NCBI RefSeq assembly: GCF_902459765.1
Contig: NZ_CABPSP010000014.1
Span: 62,001-126,000 of the forward strand
Source of the DNA: Pandoraea anapnoica
GTDB taxonomy: Bacteria > Pseudomonadota > Gammaproteobacteria > Burkholderiales > Burkholderiaceae
Length of the DNA: 64,000 nucleotides
Direction of reading: 5' to 3'
Shown here: in pieces, positions 9,964-18,828 of the stretch
Layout of the letters: the number at the start of each line of letters is the position of its first letter
How positions within the stretch are numbered: the stretch's first letter is position 1
Program-made: the position numbers and the translations under genes
The notes under the pieces: model-generated
What the model saw: the letters and a program-made list of their open reading frames with translations, nothing else
What the model was told of the DNA's origin: nothing
Database searches by the model: none

Positions 9964-9990
9964 CAGGCGCACCGCGCTCGCGGGCGCCTG
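9964..9990 (-). terminator. Candidate intrinsic terminator, minus-strand orientation
   Basis: The stem CAGGCGC/GCGCCTG has a 13-base GC-rich loop. Read on the minus strand it is followed by a run containing CTTTTCTGTT; on the plus strand no U run follows. It could end a transcript running leftward through 10737-9990, or end glpK transcription weakly. Confidence 0.4.
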
Positions 9991-10681
9991 TCGGACACGA
10001 AGTCACCTGACGAGGGAAGACTTCAGACGCAAAACGCATCGACGCATAACCGCTTTGAGTTTTGACGCTTCAACGCAGCGCTCGCCCGGGCGCGACATGA
10101 CGACGGTCTCCGGCGGCGTCATGCCGACGGTGCCGCCAGCTCGCACATCGTTCGCGGGGATGACGTCGGGCCGACTTGGCAGGACTCGCAGGCGCGAGCG
10201 ACCTGACGCAGGGACTTAGGGCGCAAGGCCCGGTGCGGCGCATTTGCATGATCCTCTCCCCGAATGTTCCCAACGCACGATCCGTCTCTTGATACGACGG
10301 TCACTGGTGCAATCCGTCCGCACCCGGGGCGCTCCCGGCGAGGGGATAGGCATCGGGCGTGCCGGGGCCATGTGGCGTGCATGGCTTGATTCCCGAGGCG
10401 GTCGGCCAGGCGAAGAGACTTCCCCGAGGGCGGACGGCTTGCCTCCTCCTTAATGCGAGAACCGTGCCAAAGCGCGCAACCCTTTGAATCGACAGGAGAG
10501 TTCGAGGAATGAAACGGGGGATTTGCCGCTATGCAGCGAAAAACGTTTCAGGAATGAACGAAGACGCCCCGAGGGGCGGTGAAGGAAAATTCGTGACACG
10601 TCTGACGGCAATTTAGGCAATGCACTTGACAGCCAATGCCGACGGGCGATTGCGCCGCCGACATGGCACTTATGCATAGGG

Positions 10682-10704
10682 TTATCAACAGTTGCTGTGG
10701 ATAT
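10682..10704. promoter_or_regulatory. Pair of facing DnaA-box-like 9-mers
   Basis: TTATCAACA (10682-10690) and, on the other strand, ATATCCACA (10704-10696) each differ by one base from the DnaA consensus TTATCCACA. They face each other five bases apart, just beyond the 3' end of the FAH-family gene. No replication genes are near, so an origin is unlikely. Confidence 0.3.
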
Positions 10705-10736
10705 CCTTGCCGTCAGAGGTAAGGTTCGTTGCGAAC

Positions 10737-11441
10737 TCAGGCCGCTGGTTTCTGGCCGACGGTAAACGTGATTTCGCCGACACCGGCCACACCGGCGCTC
10801 ACCTTGTCGCCCGGCTCCAGCGGGCCGACGCCAGCAGGCGTGCCGGTGAAGATCAGGTCGCCAGCGGCAAGCTTCACGCTGCGCGAGATCTCGGCGATCA
10901 GGTCGGGCACCGACCAGATCAGCTCGTTGAGATCGCCGGTCTGACGGTTTTCACCGTTCACGTCGAGCCACACACGGCCTTCGTTCGGATGGCCGACGTC
11001 GCCCACGGCGTGCAGAGGGCCGCACGGTGCCGAGGCGTCGAACGCTTTGCCCCAGTCCCACGGGCGGCGCGTGTCCTTCGCCTGCTGTTGCAGATCGCGA
11101 CGCGTCAGATCCACACCAACGCCATAACCCCACACCAGCGACAGCGCGTCGCCCGCATCCACGTTCTCGCCGTCGGCACCGATGGCGACCACCAGTTCGA
11201 TCTCGTGGTGCAGCTCACTGGTGAGCGGCGGGTAGGGCAGCGTGCCCTCGGCGGCGACCACGGCGTCGGCGGGCTTCATGAAGAAGAACGGCGGCTCGCG
11301 GTCCGGATTGCTACCCATTTCGCGGGCATGCGCGGCGTAGTTGCGGCCCACGCAGAACACGCGGCGCACGGGGAAACGGGCATCGCTGCCAGCAACAGCG
11401 ACCGACGCCTGGGGCGGGGCCGAAATAACGAATTGGCTCAT
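10737..11441 (-). CDS. Fumarylacetoacetate hydrolase-family enzyme (fumarylpyruvate hydrolase-like)
   Basis: A 234-residue FAH-fold hydrolase. It has VRRVFCVGRNYAAHAREMG at the N-terminus, the metal-binding acidic region HHEIELVVAIG and a C-terminal GDLIFTGTPAGVGPL. The length and N-terminus fit NagK/YcgM fumarylpyruvate hydrolases, which cleave ring-fission products to fumarate and pyruvate in the gentisate pathway. ATG 11441 starts the conserved MSQFVI segment. The VOC gene lies upstream on the same strand, and a LysR gene is divergent from that pair. No gentisate dioxygenase is in view, so the exact substrate is uncertain. Confidence 0.82.
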   Translation of the reverse strand: MSQFVISAPPQASVAVAGSDARFPVRRVFCVGRNYAAHAREMGSNPDREPPFFFMKPADAVVAAEGTLPYPPLTSELHHEIELVVAIGADGENVDAGDALSLVWGYGVGVDLTRRDLQQQAKDTRRPWDWGKAFDASAPCGPLHAVGDVGHPNEGRVWLDVNGENRQTGDLNELIWSVPDLIAEISRSVKLAAGDLIFTGTPAGVGPLEPGDKVSAGVAGVGEITFTVGQKPAA

Positions 11442-11571
11442 GAGAAGACTCTCGACTGATATGAGACGAATACCGACAACAAACACAAAACCATAACAAA
11501 ACAATAAACGCCGTCCGGCAATCAAATGCCTGACGACGTGGGAAATTCCGATCCTACGCGCTGTGCGCCGA

Positions 11572-11991
11572 CTACTTGGCGAACACCTGCGACATATCCG
11601 CGAACGCCTTGAACTCCAGCGCGTTGCCCGACGGGTCGTAGAAGAACAACGTCGCCTGTTCGCCGACCTGCCCCGCGAAGCGGATATGCGGCTCGATCAC
11701 GAAGCGGGTACCGGCGGCGCGAAGGCGATCGGCCAGTGCGTGCCACGAAGGCATATCAAGGATAACGCCGAAATGCGGAACGGGAACCTCGTCGCCGTCG
11801 ACCGGGTTCGTGATGCGCTTGCCTGCCTCGTCGGGCGAGAGGTGCGCGACCAACTGATGGCCGAAGAAGTCGAAGTCGATCCAGTGGTCCGAGCTGCGGC
11901 CCTCGGCACAGCCCATCACGTTGCCGTAGAACTGGCGGGCGGCGTCGAGATTGTGGACGGGGAAGGCGAGATGGAACAGCGGCGTTGCCAT
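11572..11991 (-). CDS. VOC-family (glyoxalase/dioxygenase fold) protein
   Basis: A 139-residue vicinal-oxygen-chelate protein. It shows the repeated VOC pattern: an N-terminal [18 protein letters not shown] with a metal-ligand His, then [11 protein letters not shown], and a C-terminal [16 protein letters not shown] whose Glu is the usual last metal ligand. ATG 11991 is preceded by GGAGACTCTC. It lies 130 bases upstream of the FAH-family gene on the same strand and divergent from the LysR gene at 12160, so the trio probably serves one catabolic task. Specific reaction unknown. Confidence 0.8.
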   Translation of the reverse strand: MATPLFHLAFPVHNLDAARQFYGNVMGCAEGRSSDHWIDFDFFGHQLVAHLSPDEAGKRITNPVDGDEVPVPHFGVILDMPSWHALADRLRAAGTRFVIEPHIRFAGQVGEQATLFFYDPSGNALEFKAFADMSQVFAK

Positions 11992-12159
11992 GAGAGTCTC
12001 CGGTGCAATGTGGGGTTGAATTCGGGGGCCGGTTTTTCGGTGCAATGCCCCGTGTCATGGCGCGTCACCTGTGTGCGCCGATTTCCGGTAAATTCTATCT
12101 ATCGATAAAAATAATTAAAAACGAATAATTCGGCTACTCAGCAACAAAATTTTCGATTC

Positions 12160-13086
12160 ATGATCCGTTACCTCAAAACCTTTGTCACGGCAGCCGAAAC
12201 CGCGTCGTTCTCCGCAGCGGGCGCGCGTCTCGGACTGACACAGTCGGCGGTGAGCGCGCAGATCCAGCGTCTGGAAGACGACCTCGGCGTGCAGCTCTTC
12301 GAGCGCACCGGACGCGCCGTGTCGCTCTCCGACGATGGCCGTCGTCTGCTGTCGCAGGCGCAGGGTGTGATCGCGGGCTACCAGTCCATGCGCGGCGAGG
12401 CGGGCGCGTTCGGGGGGCAGGCAGCGCTCGCACCGATCAACGTCGGTGCGATTCTGACCGTGCAGTTGGGACTACTGCCGGGCGCAGTGCAGCGCTGGAC
12501 GTCGCTTGGGGCCATGCCCCATCTGAACATCGTGCCAGGGATGTCGGTGCAACTGCTGGCTCAACTCGATGCCCGGGAACTGGATCTGGCCGTGATGATT
12601 CGTCCGCGCATCGGTGTGCCTGTGGACATGAAGTGGCTCACGCTGATGCACGAGCCGTATGTGGCCATTGCGCCGAAAGGCACGCGCGGAACGGTCGCCG
12701 ACTGGAGTGCGATGCTGCCGTTCGTGCGCTACAACCGGCGCTCGTACGGCGGCGATCTCGTCGAGCGGTACCTGCGACGGCATCGGCTCTGGGTGCGTGA
12801 GGGTGTGGAGCTGGACGAGCCGGAAGTCATTCTGCGCATGGTGCGCGCGGGGTTGGGCTGGTCCATCGTGCCCGCTACGCTCATCGGTTTGCCGGTCGAT
12901 GCAGATACGAAGCGCCCGACACCGAAGTCCGGCAAGTCCGGGGGCGCTGGCGTTCAGGTGCTGCCGCTGTCTGGCGCGCCGCTCACGCGTGAGCTTGGGG
13001 TGCTTGCGCGTCAGTCGGCACTCAAGCGTGCGCCGGTCAATGCGTTGATGAAATGCCTCAGTGAGGAGGCGGCGTCGCGGGGTTAA
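12160..13086 (+). CDS. LysR-family transcriptional regulator
   Basis: A 308-residue LysR-type regulator with an N-terminal helix-turn-helix (SFSAAGARLGLTQSAVSAQI) and an effector-binding domain. It is divergent from the VOC/FAH pair across an AT-rich 168-base region (AT clusters about 12090-12135), the usual arrangement for a LysR regulator and its target. Its 3' end overlaps the convergent outer-membrane factor gene by 29 bases. Confidence 0.86.
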   Translation: MIRYLKTFVTAAETASFSAAGARLGLTQSAVSAQIQRLEDDLGVQLFERTGRAVSLSDDGRRLLSQAQGVIAGYQSMRGEAGAFGGQAALAPINVGAILTVQLGLLPGAVQRWTSLGAMPHLNIVPGMSVQLLAQLDARELDLAVMIRPRIGVPVDMKWLTLMHEPYVAIAPKGTRGTVADWSAMLPFVRYNRRSYGGDLVERYLRRHRLWVREGVELDEPEVILRMVRAGLGWSIVPATLIGLPVDADTKRPTPKSGKSGGAGVQVLPLSGAPLTRELGVLARQSALKRAPVNALMKCLSEEAASRG

Positions 13087-14629
13087 TCGGTGCATGGGAC
13101 GTGTCGCCCGTACTGGCGTTGCCATCGCTATCGGCAGACGGCACGATAACCGCGCCCCCCAGCGCTTGCCAAAGCGCCGCAGTATCGGCCAGCCGTGCGC
13201 CTTGCGTTTCCAGCCGGGCACGGGTGGCGTCAAGCGCCTGACGTTGCGCATCGAGCAGGGCAAGGTGACTGATGCCACCAGCGCGATAGCGGGCCTCGGC
13301 GATGCGGTAAGCGTTCTCGGTCCGTTGCGCAGCATCCGCCTGTGCGACCAGCTTGTCGGCATCGGCGTCGAGCGCGCGCATCGCATCGGCGACTTGCGCG
13401 AGGCCGAGCAGCACCGTGTCCTGATATGACGCCAGCGCTGCGTCATACGCGGCCACCGCCGAGCGACGTTGCGCGCGCAACTCACCGCCACGCAAGAGCG
13501 GTTGCAGCAGGTTCATTCCGATATTCCAGATGTTGACGCCGTTGCCCAGATCGGCGGTGCGCATTCGTTGCGTGCCGAAACTCCCGGACAAGGTGAACTG
13601 CGGATACAGATTCGCGGTTGCGACGCCCACGTCGGCGCTGGCCTTATGCAATAGCGCCTGCGCGGCGCGGATGTCGGGGCGTCGGCTGACCAGCGTCGAG
13701 GGCAGCGATACCGGCACCGTTTGCGGCAGTTGCAATGCCGTGAGGTCGATCGTCGGCGATGTGAACGCGCCCGGCGGCTGACCGACCCAGCGTGCCAACT
13801 GATGGTCGTACTGCGCGATTTGCTGACGAAGGGGCGGCAATTGCGCCGACGTTTGTGCGACCAGCGCCGCCTGATTCTGGACGTCGAGCGTGGCGACGCC
13901 GCCAGCCCGTTCCCGCGCGCGCGTGATGTCGAGTTGCTGGCGCTGTGCGCTCAGCATGCCGTCCAGCGCGGCGAGTTGGGCGCGGGCGCTGGCCTGTCGC
14001 AACGCGGCCGTCACCACATTGCCCGCGAGCGAGAGGCGGGCGGCGTCGCGTTCGAAGCGTTGATAGTCGATTTGCGCGGCAAGCCCTTCGAGCGCACGAC
14101 GATTGCCACCGAAGACGTCGAGCGTGTACGACACATCGACGCTCGCGTTGTAGAGCGTAAACGGGCCGGGACTCGGCACGCTGGTGATGCCGAACGACGC
14201 GAGATCGACCTGCTCGCGCGTGCCGGAGATCTTCAGATCGGCCGACGGCAGCAGGCGCGCGCCCGTCTGCGCGCGATAGTCCTCCTGCGCCTGACGCAGC
14301 TTCGCTTCCGCTTGCCGCAGCGTCGGACTGTCGGCCAGCGCCTGCGCAACGAGCGCGTTCAGCGCGGGCGAGCCGAAGCGCGTCCACCATTCGGCGGGCA
14401 CGTCGTCGCCGGTGGTCAGCGTCTGGGGTTCGCTCTGATGGGTGACGTCCCCCGAAGCTCCCGCCGTCGTGACCGGTTGTACCCCGCTGGTGTACTGCGC
14501 GACGGCAGGGCTATCGGGCGTGCGAAAGTCGGGGCCGACGGCGCAGGCCGACAGCGCACCGGTCAGCCCGATCAACAGACCGAGTTTGAGCGGTGCGAAG
14601 CGAGGGAACTGAGGGCGGATGGCGCGCAT
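13058..14629 (-). CDS. Outer-membrane efflux lipoprotein (NodT/TolC-like family)
   Basis: A 523-residue outer-membrane factor of an efflux system. A signal with lipobox SAC (LTGALSACAVGPDF) predicts N-terminal acylation, as in OprM/NodT proteins. Two OEP domains follow, with long amphipathic helices rich in Ala/Gln (LRQAEAKLRQAQEDYRAQTG) and the pattern SLPSTLVSRRPDIRAAQ. It is the last gene of a four-gene set (fusion protein, ATPase, permease, this), 4 bases after the permease stop, so it supplies the exit duct. Confidence 0.9.
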   Translation of the reverse strand: MRAIRPQFPRFAPLKLGLLIGLTGALSACAVGPDFRTPDSPAVAQYTSGVQPVTTAGASGDVTHQSEPQTLTTGDDVPAEWWTRFGSPALNALVAQALADSPTLRQAEAKLRQAQEDYRAQTGARLLPSADLKISGTREQVDLASFGITSVPSPGPFTLYNASVDVSYTLDVFGGNRRALEGLAAQIDYQRFERDAARLSLAGNVVTAALRQASARAQLAALDGMLSAQRQQLDITRARERAGGVATLDVQNQAALVAQTSAQLPPLRQQIAQYDHQLARWVGQPPGAFTSPTIDLTALQLPQTVPVSLPSTLVSRRPDIRAAQALLHKASADVGVATANLYPQFTLSGSFGTQRMRTADLGNGVNIWNIGMNLLQPLLRGGELRAQRRSAVAAYDAALASYQDTVLLGLAQVADAMRALDADADKLVAQADAAQRTENAYRIAEARYRAGGISHLALLDAQRQALDATRARLETQGARLADTAALWQALGGAVIVPSADSDGNASTGDTSHAPINPATPPPH

Positions 14630-14633
14630 GGAG

Positions 14634-15791
14634 CTAGTCGAGCGTTCGTTTATAGAACCTGACGGCGACCGTCATGAGCACGGCGCAGAAGACGAGCAGC
14701 GGCCACAGGTCGTGCCAGGCGTCGGCCCAGCCATTGCCTTTGAGCAGAATGCCGCGAATGAGCCGGTTGAAGTACGTAAGCGGCAGCACGTTGCCGATCG
14801 CCTGCGCCCACGCGGGCATGCCGCGAAACGGAAACATGAAGCCGGAGAGCAGCATGTTCGGCAGAAAGTAGAAGACCGTGAGCTGCATCGCCTGCAACTG
14901 ATTCTGTGCGAAAGACGACAGTGCGATGCCGACCGTCAGATTGGCGGCGATGAAGACGAGCGCCGACAGATAGATCGCGATCACGCTGCCTTCGAACGGA
15001 ACGTGAAACACGAAGCGCGCCGCGATCAGAATGATGCTCGCCTGAATCAGACCGATGGCGATATACGGCACGATCTTGCCCGTCATGACCTCAATGGGCA
15101 GCACCGGTGTGGCGAGCAGATTCTCCATCGTGCCGCGCTCGCGTTCGCGCACGATGGCCAGGCCGGTCATCATCGCGAGCGTCATCGTGAGGATCACGCC
15201 CATCAGCCCGGGAATGATGTTGTATTGCGTGATGCCCTCGGCGTTGTACAACCGGTGGACCTGAACGTCGAAGGGCGCGTTGCCGGATGACGAGCCAGAC
15301 CCGCCCAGCGACGCCAGCGGCCCCGTCAGATCCTTCTGCGTGACGGACTGGGCGATGGCGGGCAGCGCACCGAGCGCCGAGGCCATGGCCATCGGGTCGG
15401 TGGCGTCGGCCTCGACGAGCAGCGCGGGGCGCTCGCCGCGCAGCAGGCGGCGTGTGAAGTCGGTCGGAATGTTGAGCACGAACTGCACACGGCCCTGCGC
15501 CAGGGCCGCGCGTCCGGCCTCTTCGCTCGTGAGTGTTTCGGTAAAGCGGAAGTAGCCCGAGTGCTGCATGGCGGCGGTGAAGCTGCGGGTGAATTCGCTG
15601 TCATCGTGCATCAGCACCGCGGTGGGCATGTGCTTCGGGTCGGTGTTGATGGCGAAGCCGAAGAGTGTCAGCTGCACGAGCGGGACGGCGACGATCATGG
15701 CGAACGTCACCCGGTCGCGGCGCAACTGGAGGAACTCCTTGCACACGATGCTCCACCAGCGCGCGACGGAGAAGCCCAGCGGTGCGCTCAT
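14634..15791 (-). CDS. ABC-2 type exporter permease
   Basis: A 385-residue integral membrane permease with one N-terminal helix (LVQLTLFGFAIN), a large periplasmic domain (about residues 50-180) and five to six C-terminal helices containing RERERGTMENLLATP, the ABC2_membrane hallmark. It resembles YbhR/YhhJ permeases. The start overlaps the ATPase stop by four bases (ATGA), giving translational coupling. Only one permease gene is present, so it likely works as a homodimer. Confidence 0.88.
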   Translation of the reverse strand: MSAPLGFSVARWWSIVCKEFLQLRRDRVTFAMIVAVPLVQLTLFGFAINTDPKHMPTAVLMHDDSEFTRSFTAAMQHSGYFRFTETLTSEEAGRAALAQGRVQFVLNIPTDFTRRLLRGERPALLVEADATDPMAMASALGALPAIAQSVTQKDLTGPLASLGGSGSSSGNAPFDVQVHRLYNAEGITQYNIIPGLMGVILTMTLAMMTGLAIVRERERGTMENLLATPVLPIEVMTGKIVPYIAIGLIQASIILIAARFVFHVPFEGSVIAIYLSALVFIAANLTVGIALSSFAQNQLQAMQLTVFYFLPNMLLSGFMFPFRGMPAWAQAIGNVLPLTYFNRLIRGILLKGNGWADAWHDLWPLLVFCAVLMTVAVRFYKRTLD

Positions 15792-16807
15792 GGACCGTCT
15801 CCGAAGTTGTCTTTCGCGTGACTCATCAGATAGATGAAGACGTCTTCGAGACTCGTCTCGATGGGCGTCGCACGCAGTCCTCGCTCGGTCTCAAGGCGAC
15901 GCAGGAGTTTCTCCAGTGCGTCGGCGTCGGTCCCGCTCACATGCAAGGCGCTGCCGAACGCGACCGTCTGCGCCACGGCCGGTTGTTCGCGCAACTCCCG
16001 AGCGAGATCGACAAGGTCGTCGCCATGCACCGTCCGCGTCGACAGATGCTGGCTTTCGATGACCTCGGTCGCCGAGCCTTGCGCGAGCAGTTCGCCGTAC
16101 GAGATGTAGGCCAGCTTGTGGCAGCGTTCCGCCTCGTCCATGTAATGCGTGCTGACGAGCACCGAAATGCCTTGGGCCGCCAGTTCGTGCAGTTCCTCCC
16201 AGAAGTCGCGCCGTGCGGTCGGGTCGACACCTGCGGTCGGTTCGTCGAGCAGCAGCACTTGCGGCTCGTGCAGCATGCACGCCGCGAGCGCGAGTCGTTG
16301 CTTCCATCCCCCTGAAAGCGCGCCGGTCAGTTGCTTCGCGCGCGCTTTGAGTCCAAGGCGCTCGATGGCGTGTTCGACGGCCTCGCGCCGATTGGGCATG
16401 CCGTAGACACGGGCGACGAAATCGAGGTTCTCGCGGATCGTGAGGTCTTCCCAGTACGAGAAGCGCTGCGTCATGTAGCCCACGTGCCGTTTGATCTGTG
16501 CGGACTCGCGCACGATGTCGAAGCCGAGGCACGTGCCGCTGCCCGAGTCGGGCGTGAGCAGGCCGCACATCATGCGAATGCAGGTCGTCTTGCCGCTGCC
16601 GTTCGGTCCGAGAAAGCCGAAGATCTCACCGCGTCGCACCTGCATCGACAGGTCCTTGACGACATGTTTGTCGCCGAAGTGTTTGTTCAGGCCGCGCACG
16701 TCGATGGCGAGCGTGTGGTCGTCCTGCTGGGCGTTTTGCCGTCCTCGCTCGGGTGACGACGCGTTTCGCTGCGCGGCGGCATGATCCGCGTTGTGAGAGG
16801 TGGTCAT
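15788..16807 (-). CDS. ABC exporter ATPase
   Basis: A 339-residue ATP-binding subunit. Walker A is GPNGSGKT, the signature is LSGGWKQRLAL and Walker B is VLLLDEPTAGVD, followed by the switch His (STHYMDEAERC). A C-terminal extension of about 100 residues follows the nucleotide-binding domain, as in YhiH/CcmA-like drug exporters. ATG 16807 overlaps the stop of the upstream fusion-protein gene. The frame continues upstream in that gene's shadow and is ignored. Energises the ABC-2 permease at 14634-15791. Confidence 0.92.
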   Translation of the reverse strand: MTTSHNADHAAAQRNASSPERGRQNAQQDDHTLAIDVRGLNKHFGDKHVVKDLSMQVRRGEIFGFLGPNGSGKTTCIRMMCGLLTPDSGSGTCLGFDIVRESAQIKRHVGYMTQRFSYWEDLTIRENLDFVARVYGMPNRREAVEHAIERLGLKARAKQLTGALSGGWKQRLALAACMLHEPQVLLLDEPTAGVDPTARRDFWEELHELAAQGISVLVSTHYMDEAERCHKLAYISYGELLAQGSATEVIESQHLSTRTVHGDDLVDLARELREQPAVAQTVAFGSALHVSGTDADALEKLLRRLETERGLRATPIETSLEDVFIYLMSHAKDNFGDGP

Positions 16808-17787
16808 CGGCGCGTCACCTGCACGGGCTGGCCCGGGTTCAGCTTCACGGCGTCCGCCGCAGCCGGATGTGCCTCGATCATGTAGACGAGTTTGTCGCGC
16901 GTGTCGTTGCTGTAAATGACGGGCGGCGTGTATTCCGCCTGATTGGCGACGTAGGTCACGCGCGCATCCACACCCGCACCGCAACCGTCGCAGGCGATGT
17001 GCACGGTCTGCCCGGCGCGCAGTTCACCGAGTGCCGCTTCGGGCACGAAGAACCGCACCTTGATGTTCGCAGGTGGCAGCAGACGCACCACAGGACTGCC
17101 CGCCGCCACCCATTCGCCGACGCGGTACATCGTGTCGTAGACGCGACCGGCGGCGTTTGCGACGGCGTGCTTCTGCGAGAGTTGCCAGTCGGCCTGCGCG
17201 AGCGATGCGCGTGCTACGTCGACCTGTGCCGCTTGCGACTGGCGCTGTGCCTCGCGGCCGGGCAGACGGGCGACGGCCAGACTGGCCTGCAATTCCTGCA
17301 CGCGCGCGGTGGTGGTGCGGGCGTCGGCACGGCTGGCTTCGAGTTGTTCGCGGGAGATGCCACCGGCGGCGTATTGCGCCTGATCGCGGTCGAATTGGCT
17401 GCGCGCCTTGTCGCGGGCGGCGATGGCCTGCGTTAGTTGGGCCTTTGAGACGTCGATTTCGTCGGGACGTTTGCCTGTGCCGAGATCGCGCAGTTGGGCC
17501 TCGGCGCTCGCGAGCGTCTCGCGCGCGTGGGCCTGCGCGGCACGTTCAAAGGTGGATTCGAGATCGAAGAGGGCATCGCCCGCTTTCACCGCCTGGCCGC
17601 GCGCGACGGCAAGCGACTGCAAGGTGCCCGCCTGCGAGGAGGCGACGTAGACGAACTCACCTTCGACATAGCCTTGCCAGGGCTCGGGGCCACGGTTGCC
17701 GCAACCGGCCAGCAGCGCGAGCGCAGCGAAGGCGGTCGAGCAAGCAAGGGTCATCGCGTTGATGCACATGCGTGGGAGTGCCCACAT
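16804..17787 (-). CDS. HlyD-family membrane-fusion lipoprotein of ABC exporter
   Basis: A 327-residue periplasmic adaptor. Its signal ends in lipobox LLAGC (ALALLAGCGNRG), then biotinyl-lipoyl half-motifs (GTLQSLAVARGQAVKAGDAL), a coiled-coil hairpin at about residues 75-190 rich in Ala, Arg and Gln, and a beta-barrel (KVRFFVPEAALGELRAGQ). It resembles YhiI/YbhG adaptors. First gene of the exporter operon; the rest follows with ATGA overlaps. The substrate could be a drug or a hydrophobic metabolite. Confidence 0.88.
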   Translation of the reverse strand: MWALPRMCINAMTLACSTAFAALALLAGCGNRGPEPWQGYVEGEFVYVASSQAGTLQSLAVARGQAVKAGDALFDLESTFERAAQAHARETLASAEAQLRDLGTGKRPDEIDVSKAQLTQAIAARDKARSQFDRDQAQYAAGGISREQLEASRADARTTTARVQELQASLAVARLPGREAQRQSQAAQVDVARASLAQADWQLSQKHAVANAAGRVYDTMYRVGEWVAAGSPVVRLLPPANIKVRFFVPEAALGELRAGQTVHIACDGCGAGVDARVTYVANQAEYTPPVIYSNDTRDKLVYMIEAHPAAADAVKLNPGQPVQVTRR

Positions 17788-17890
17788 GGCGCGCCTCGTG
17801 CGTTGCGGTTGTCCGTCGCCACCTTATCGCAAAAGCTAGCCCGGCGGCAATCGGGGCGGGCCGTGTCCCGGTGTGCTCAGAACCGGCCTC

Positions 17891-17937
17891 ACAACCGCGC
17901 TTACAACCGCGCTTACAACCGGGCTTACAACCGGGCG
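17891..17937. repeat. 12-base tandem repeat, four copies
   Basis: The unit ACAACCGCGCTT occurs at 17891-17902 and 17903-17914, then as ACAACCGGGCTT at 17915-17926 and a truncated ACAACCGGGCG at 17927-17937. It sits between the divergently transcribed exporter operon and folE, upstream of both. A one-base variant separates the first two from the last two copies. It is neither coding nor CRISPR. Confidence 0.85.
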
Positions 17938-18052
17938 GCTGCATGCGGGCGATGTGACTCTCTGTTATTGTGCGCACATGTCCGGTGGCGCGGGGATGCG
18001 CAAAACATAGCGGCGCAGCGCTCCGGACCCAATGCATGGGAGCTTGATTGAT

Positions 18053-18619
18053 ATGTCTCACGACACGTTCGACGAAAACGACTGGAAGCGATTCCTGAAA
18101 CACATCGGCGAAGATCCGGAACGTTCCGGTTTGCATGAAACACCGGCGCGGGTGCAAAAAGCGTGGCGTCAGTGGACGGCAGGTTACGGCCAGGATCCGG
18201 CTGAAGTGCTCAAGGTCTTCGAAGACGGGGCCGAGCAATACAACGAATTGATCGTGGTGCGCGGTATTCCGGTGTACAGCCACTGCGAGCACCATCTCGC
18301 ACCGTTCTTCGGCAAGGCGACCATCGGCTATCTGCCCAACGGCAAGATCGTCGGTCTGTCGAAGCTCACACGTCTGGTCGATTGCTTTGCGCGTCGCCTG
18401 CAAGTGCAGGAGCGTCTGACGACGCAGGTCGCCGAAGCGCTGATGACGCACCTTCAACCGAAGGCCGTTGGTGTCGTGGTGTCGTGCCGCCATATGTGCA
18501 TGGAGAGCCGTGGCATTCGCACGGCAGGCGAAGAGACGGTGACCTCGGCGATGCTCGGCGAATTGCAGCCCAATCTAGCGCTGCGCACGGAATTCCTAGC
18601 GCTCGCCCGTGAGAAGTAA
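18053..18619 (+). CDS. folE: GTP cyclohydrolase I
   Basis: Converts GTP to 7,8-dihydroneopterin triphosphate, the first step to folate and pterins. 188 residues. Zinc ligands are visible as Cys78 and His81 in SHCEHHLAPF and Cys149 in CRHMCMESRG; the catalytic region also contains GKIVGLSKLTRLVD. ATG 18053 is chosen because MSHDTF fits the family start; GGGAG lies 10 bases upstream. Followed by a strong terminator, so monocistronic. Confidence 0.96.
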   Translation: MSHDTFDENDWKRFLKHIGEDPERSGLHETPARVQKAWRQWTAGYGQDPAEVLKVFEDGAEQYNELIVVRGIPVYSHCEHHLAPFFGKATIGYLPNGKIVGLSKLTRLVDCFARRLQVQERLTTQVAEALMTHLQPKAVGVVVSCRHMCMESRGIRTAGEETVTSAMLGELQPNLALRTEFLALAREK

Positions 18620-18693
18620 TCGTATGTAAGGCGGTGCCGGGTGAGTGCCGTTCCCCCCCACAAACGAAAGACGCCAGCAGCCTATTCGAACTG

Positions 18694-18735
18694 ACCCCCA
18701 AGGGGTGGACATCGGTCCAGCCCTTGGGGGTTTTT
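18694..18735 (+). terminator. Intrinsic terminator after folE
   Basis: ACCCCCAAGGG (18694-18704) pairs with CCCTTGGGGGT (18721-18731), with an inner GGAC/GTCC pairing, followed by TTTTT. Ends folE transcription and insulates the repeat-protein gene downstream. Confidence 0.9.
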
Positions 18736-18752
18736 CATGAGCAAGTGGTGAC

Positions 18753-18768
18753 CTGTCAACGTTGACAG
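18753..18768. promoter_or_regulatory. Perfect 16-base palindrome upstream of the repeat-protein gene
   Basis: CTGTCAACGTTGACAG is fully self-complementary and contains TTGACA, which could double as a -35 element. It lies 60 bases before the start at 18829, a reasonable place for an operator. No -10 of good quality is seen at normal spacing, so its role is open. Confidence 0.5.
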
Positions 18769-18828
18769 TTGTCGCGCGACGGTCGAGAAGGCGAAATGGA
18801 GATCCGATCGTCAATTCGGAGGTCCGTC

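Larger units (their letters stand above)
9942..10736. other. Long intergenic region (about 795 bases) without a recognised gene
   Basis: Lies downstream of both glpK (plus) and the FAH-family gene (minus). Short frames exist on both strands, but none has family features. Contents seen: a stem CAGGCGC (9964-9970)/GCGCCTG (9984-9990) with a T-rich run only on the minus-strand side, a purine-rich AAGGAGGAGG on the minus strand near 10440-10452, GC-rich foldable sequence around 10390-10450, and two facing DnaA-box-like 9-mers at 10682-10704. I tried common riboswitch signatures and found no match. Confidence 0.5.

Noticed and set aside
10682-10704. Replication origin
   Set aside because: Only two imperfect DnaA-like boxes, no AT-rich unwinding region and no dnaA, parAB or rep gene nearby.
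9942-10736. Cobalamin, glycine, TPP or guanidine riboswitch
   Set aside because: Fragments such as GAGTCCTGCC or GGAGAG recall parts of known elements, but the conserved cores and spacing are missing and no target gene follows in the right direction.
13721-14662. 313-codon plus-strand frame
   Set aside because: Antisense of the outer-membrane efflux gene; composition typical of a shadow frame.
17891-17937. CRISPR array
   Set aside because: The repeat unit is 12 bases with no spacers and no cas genes are present.
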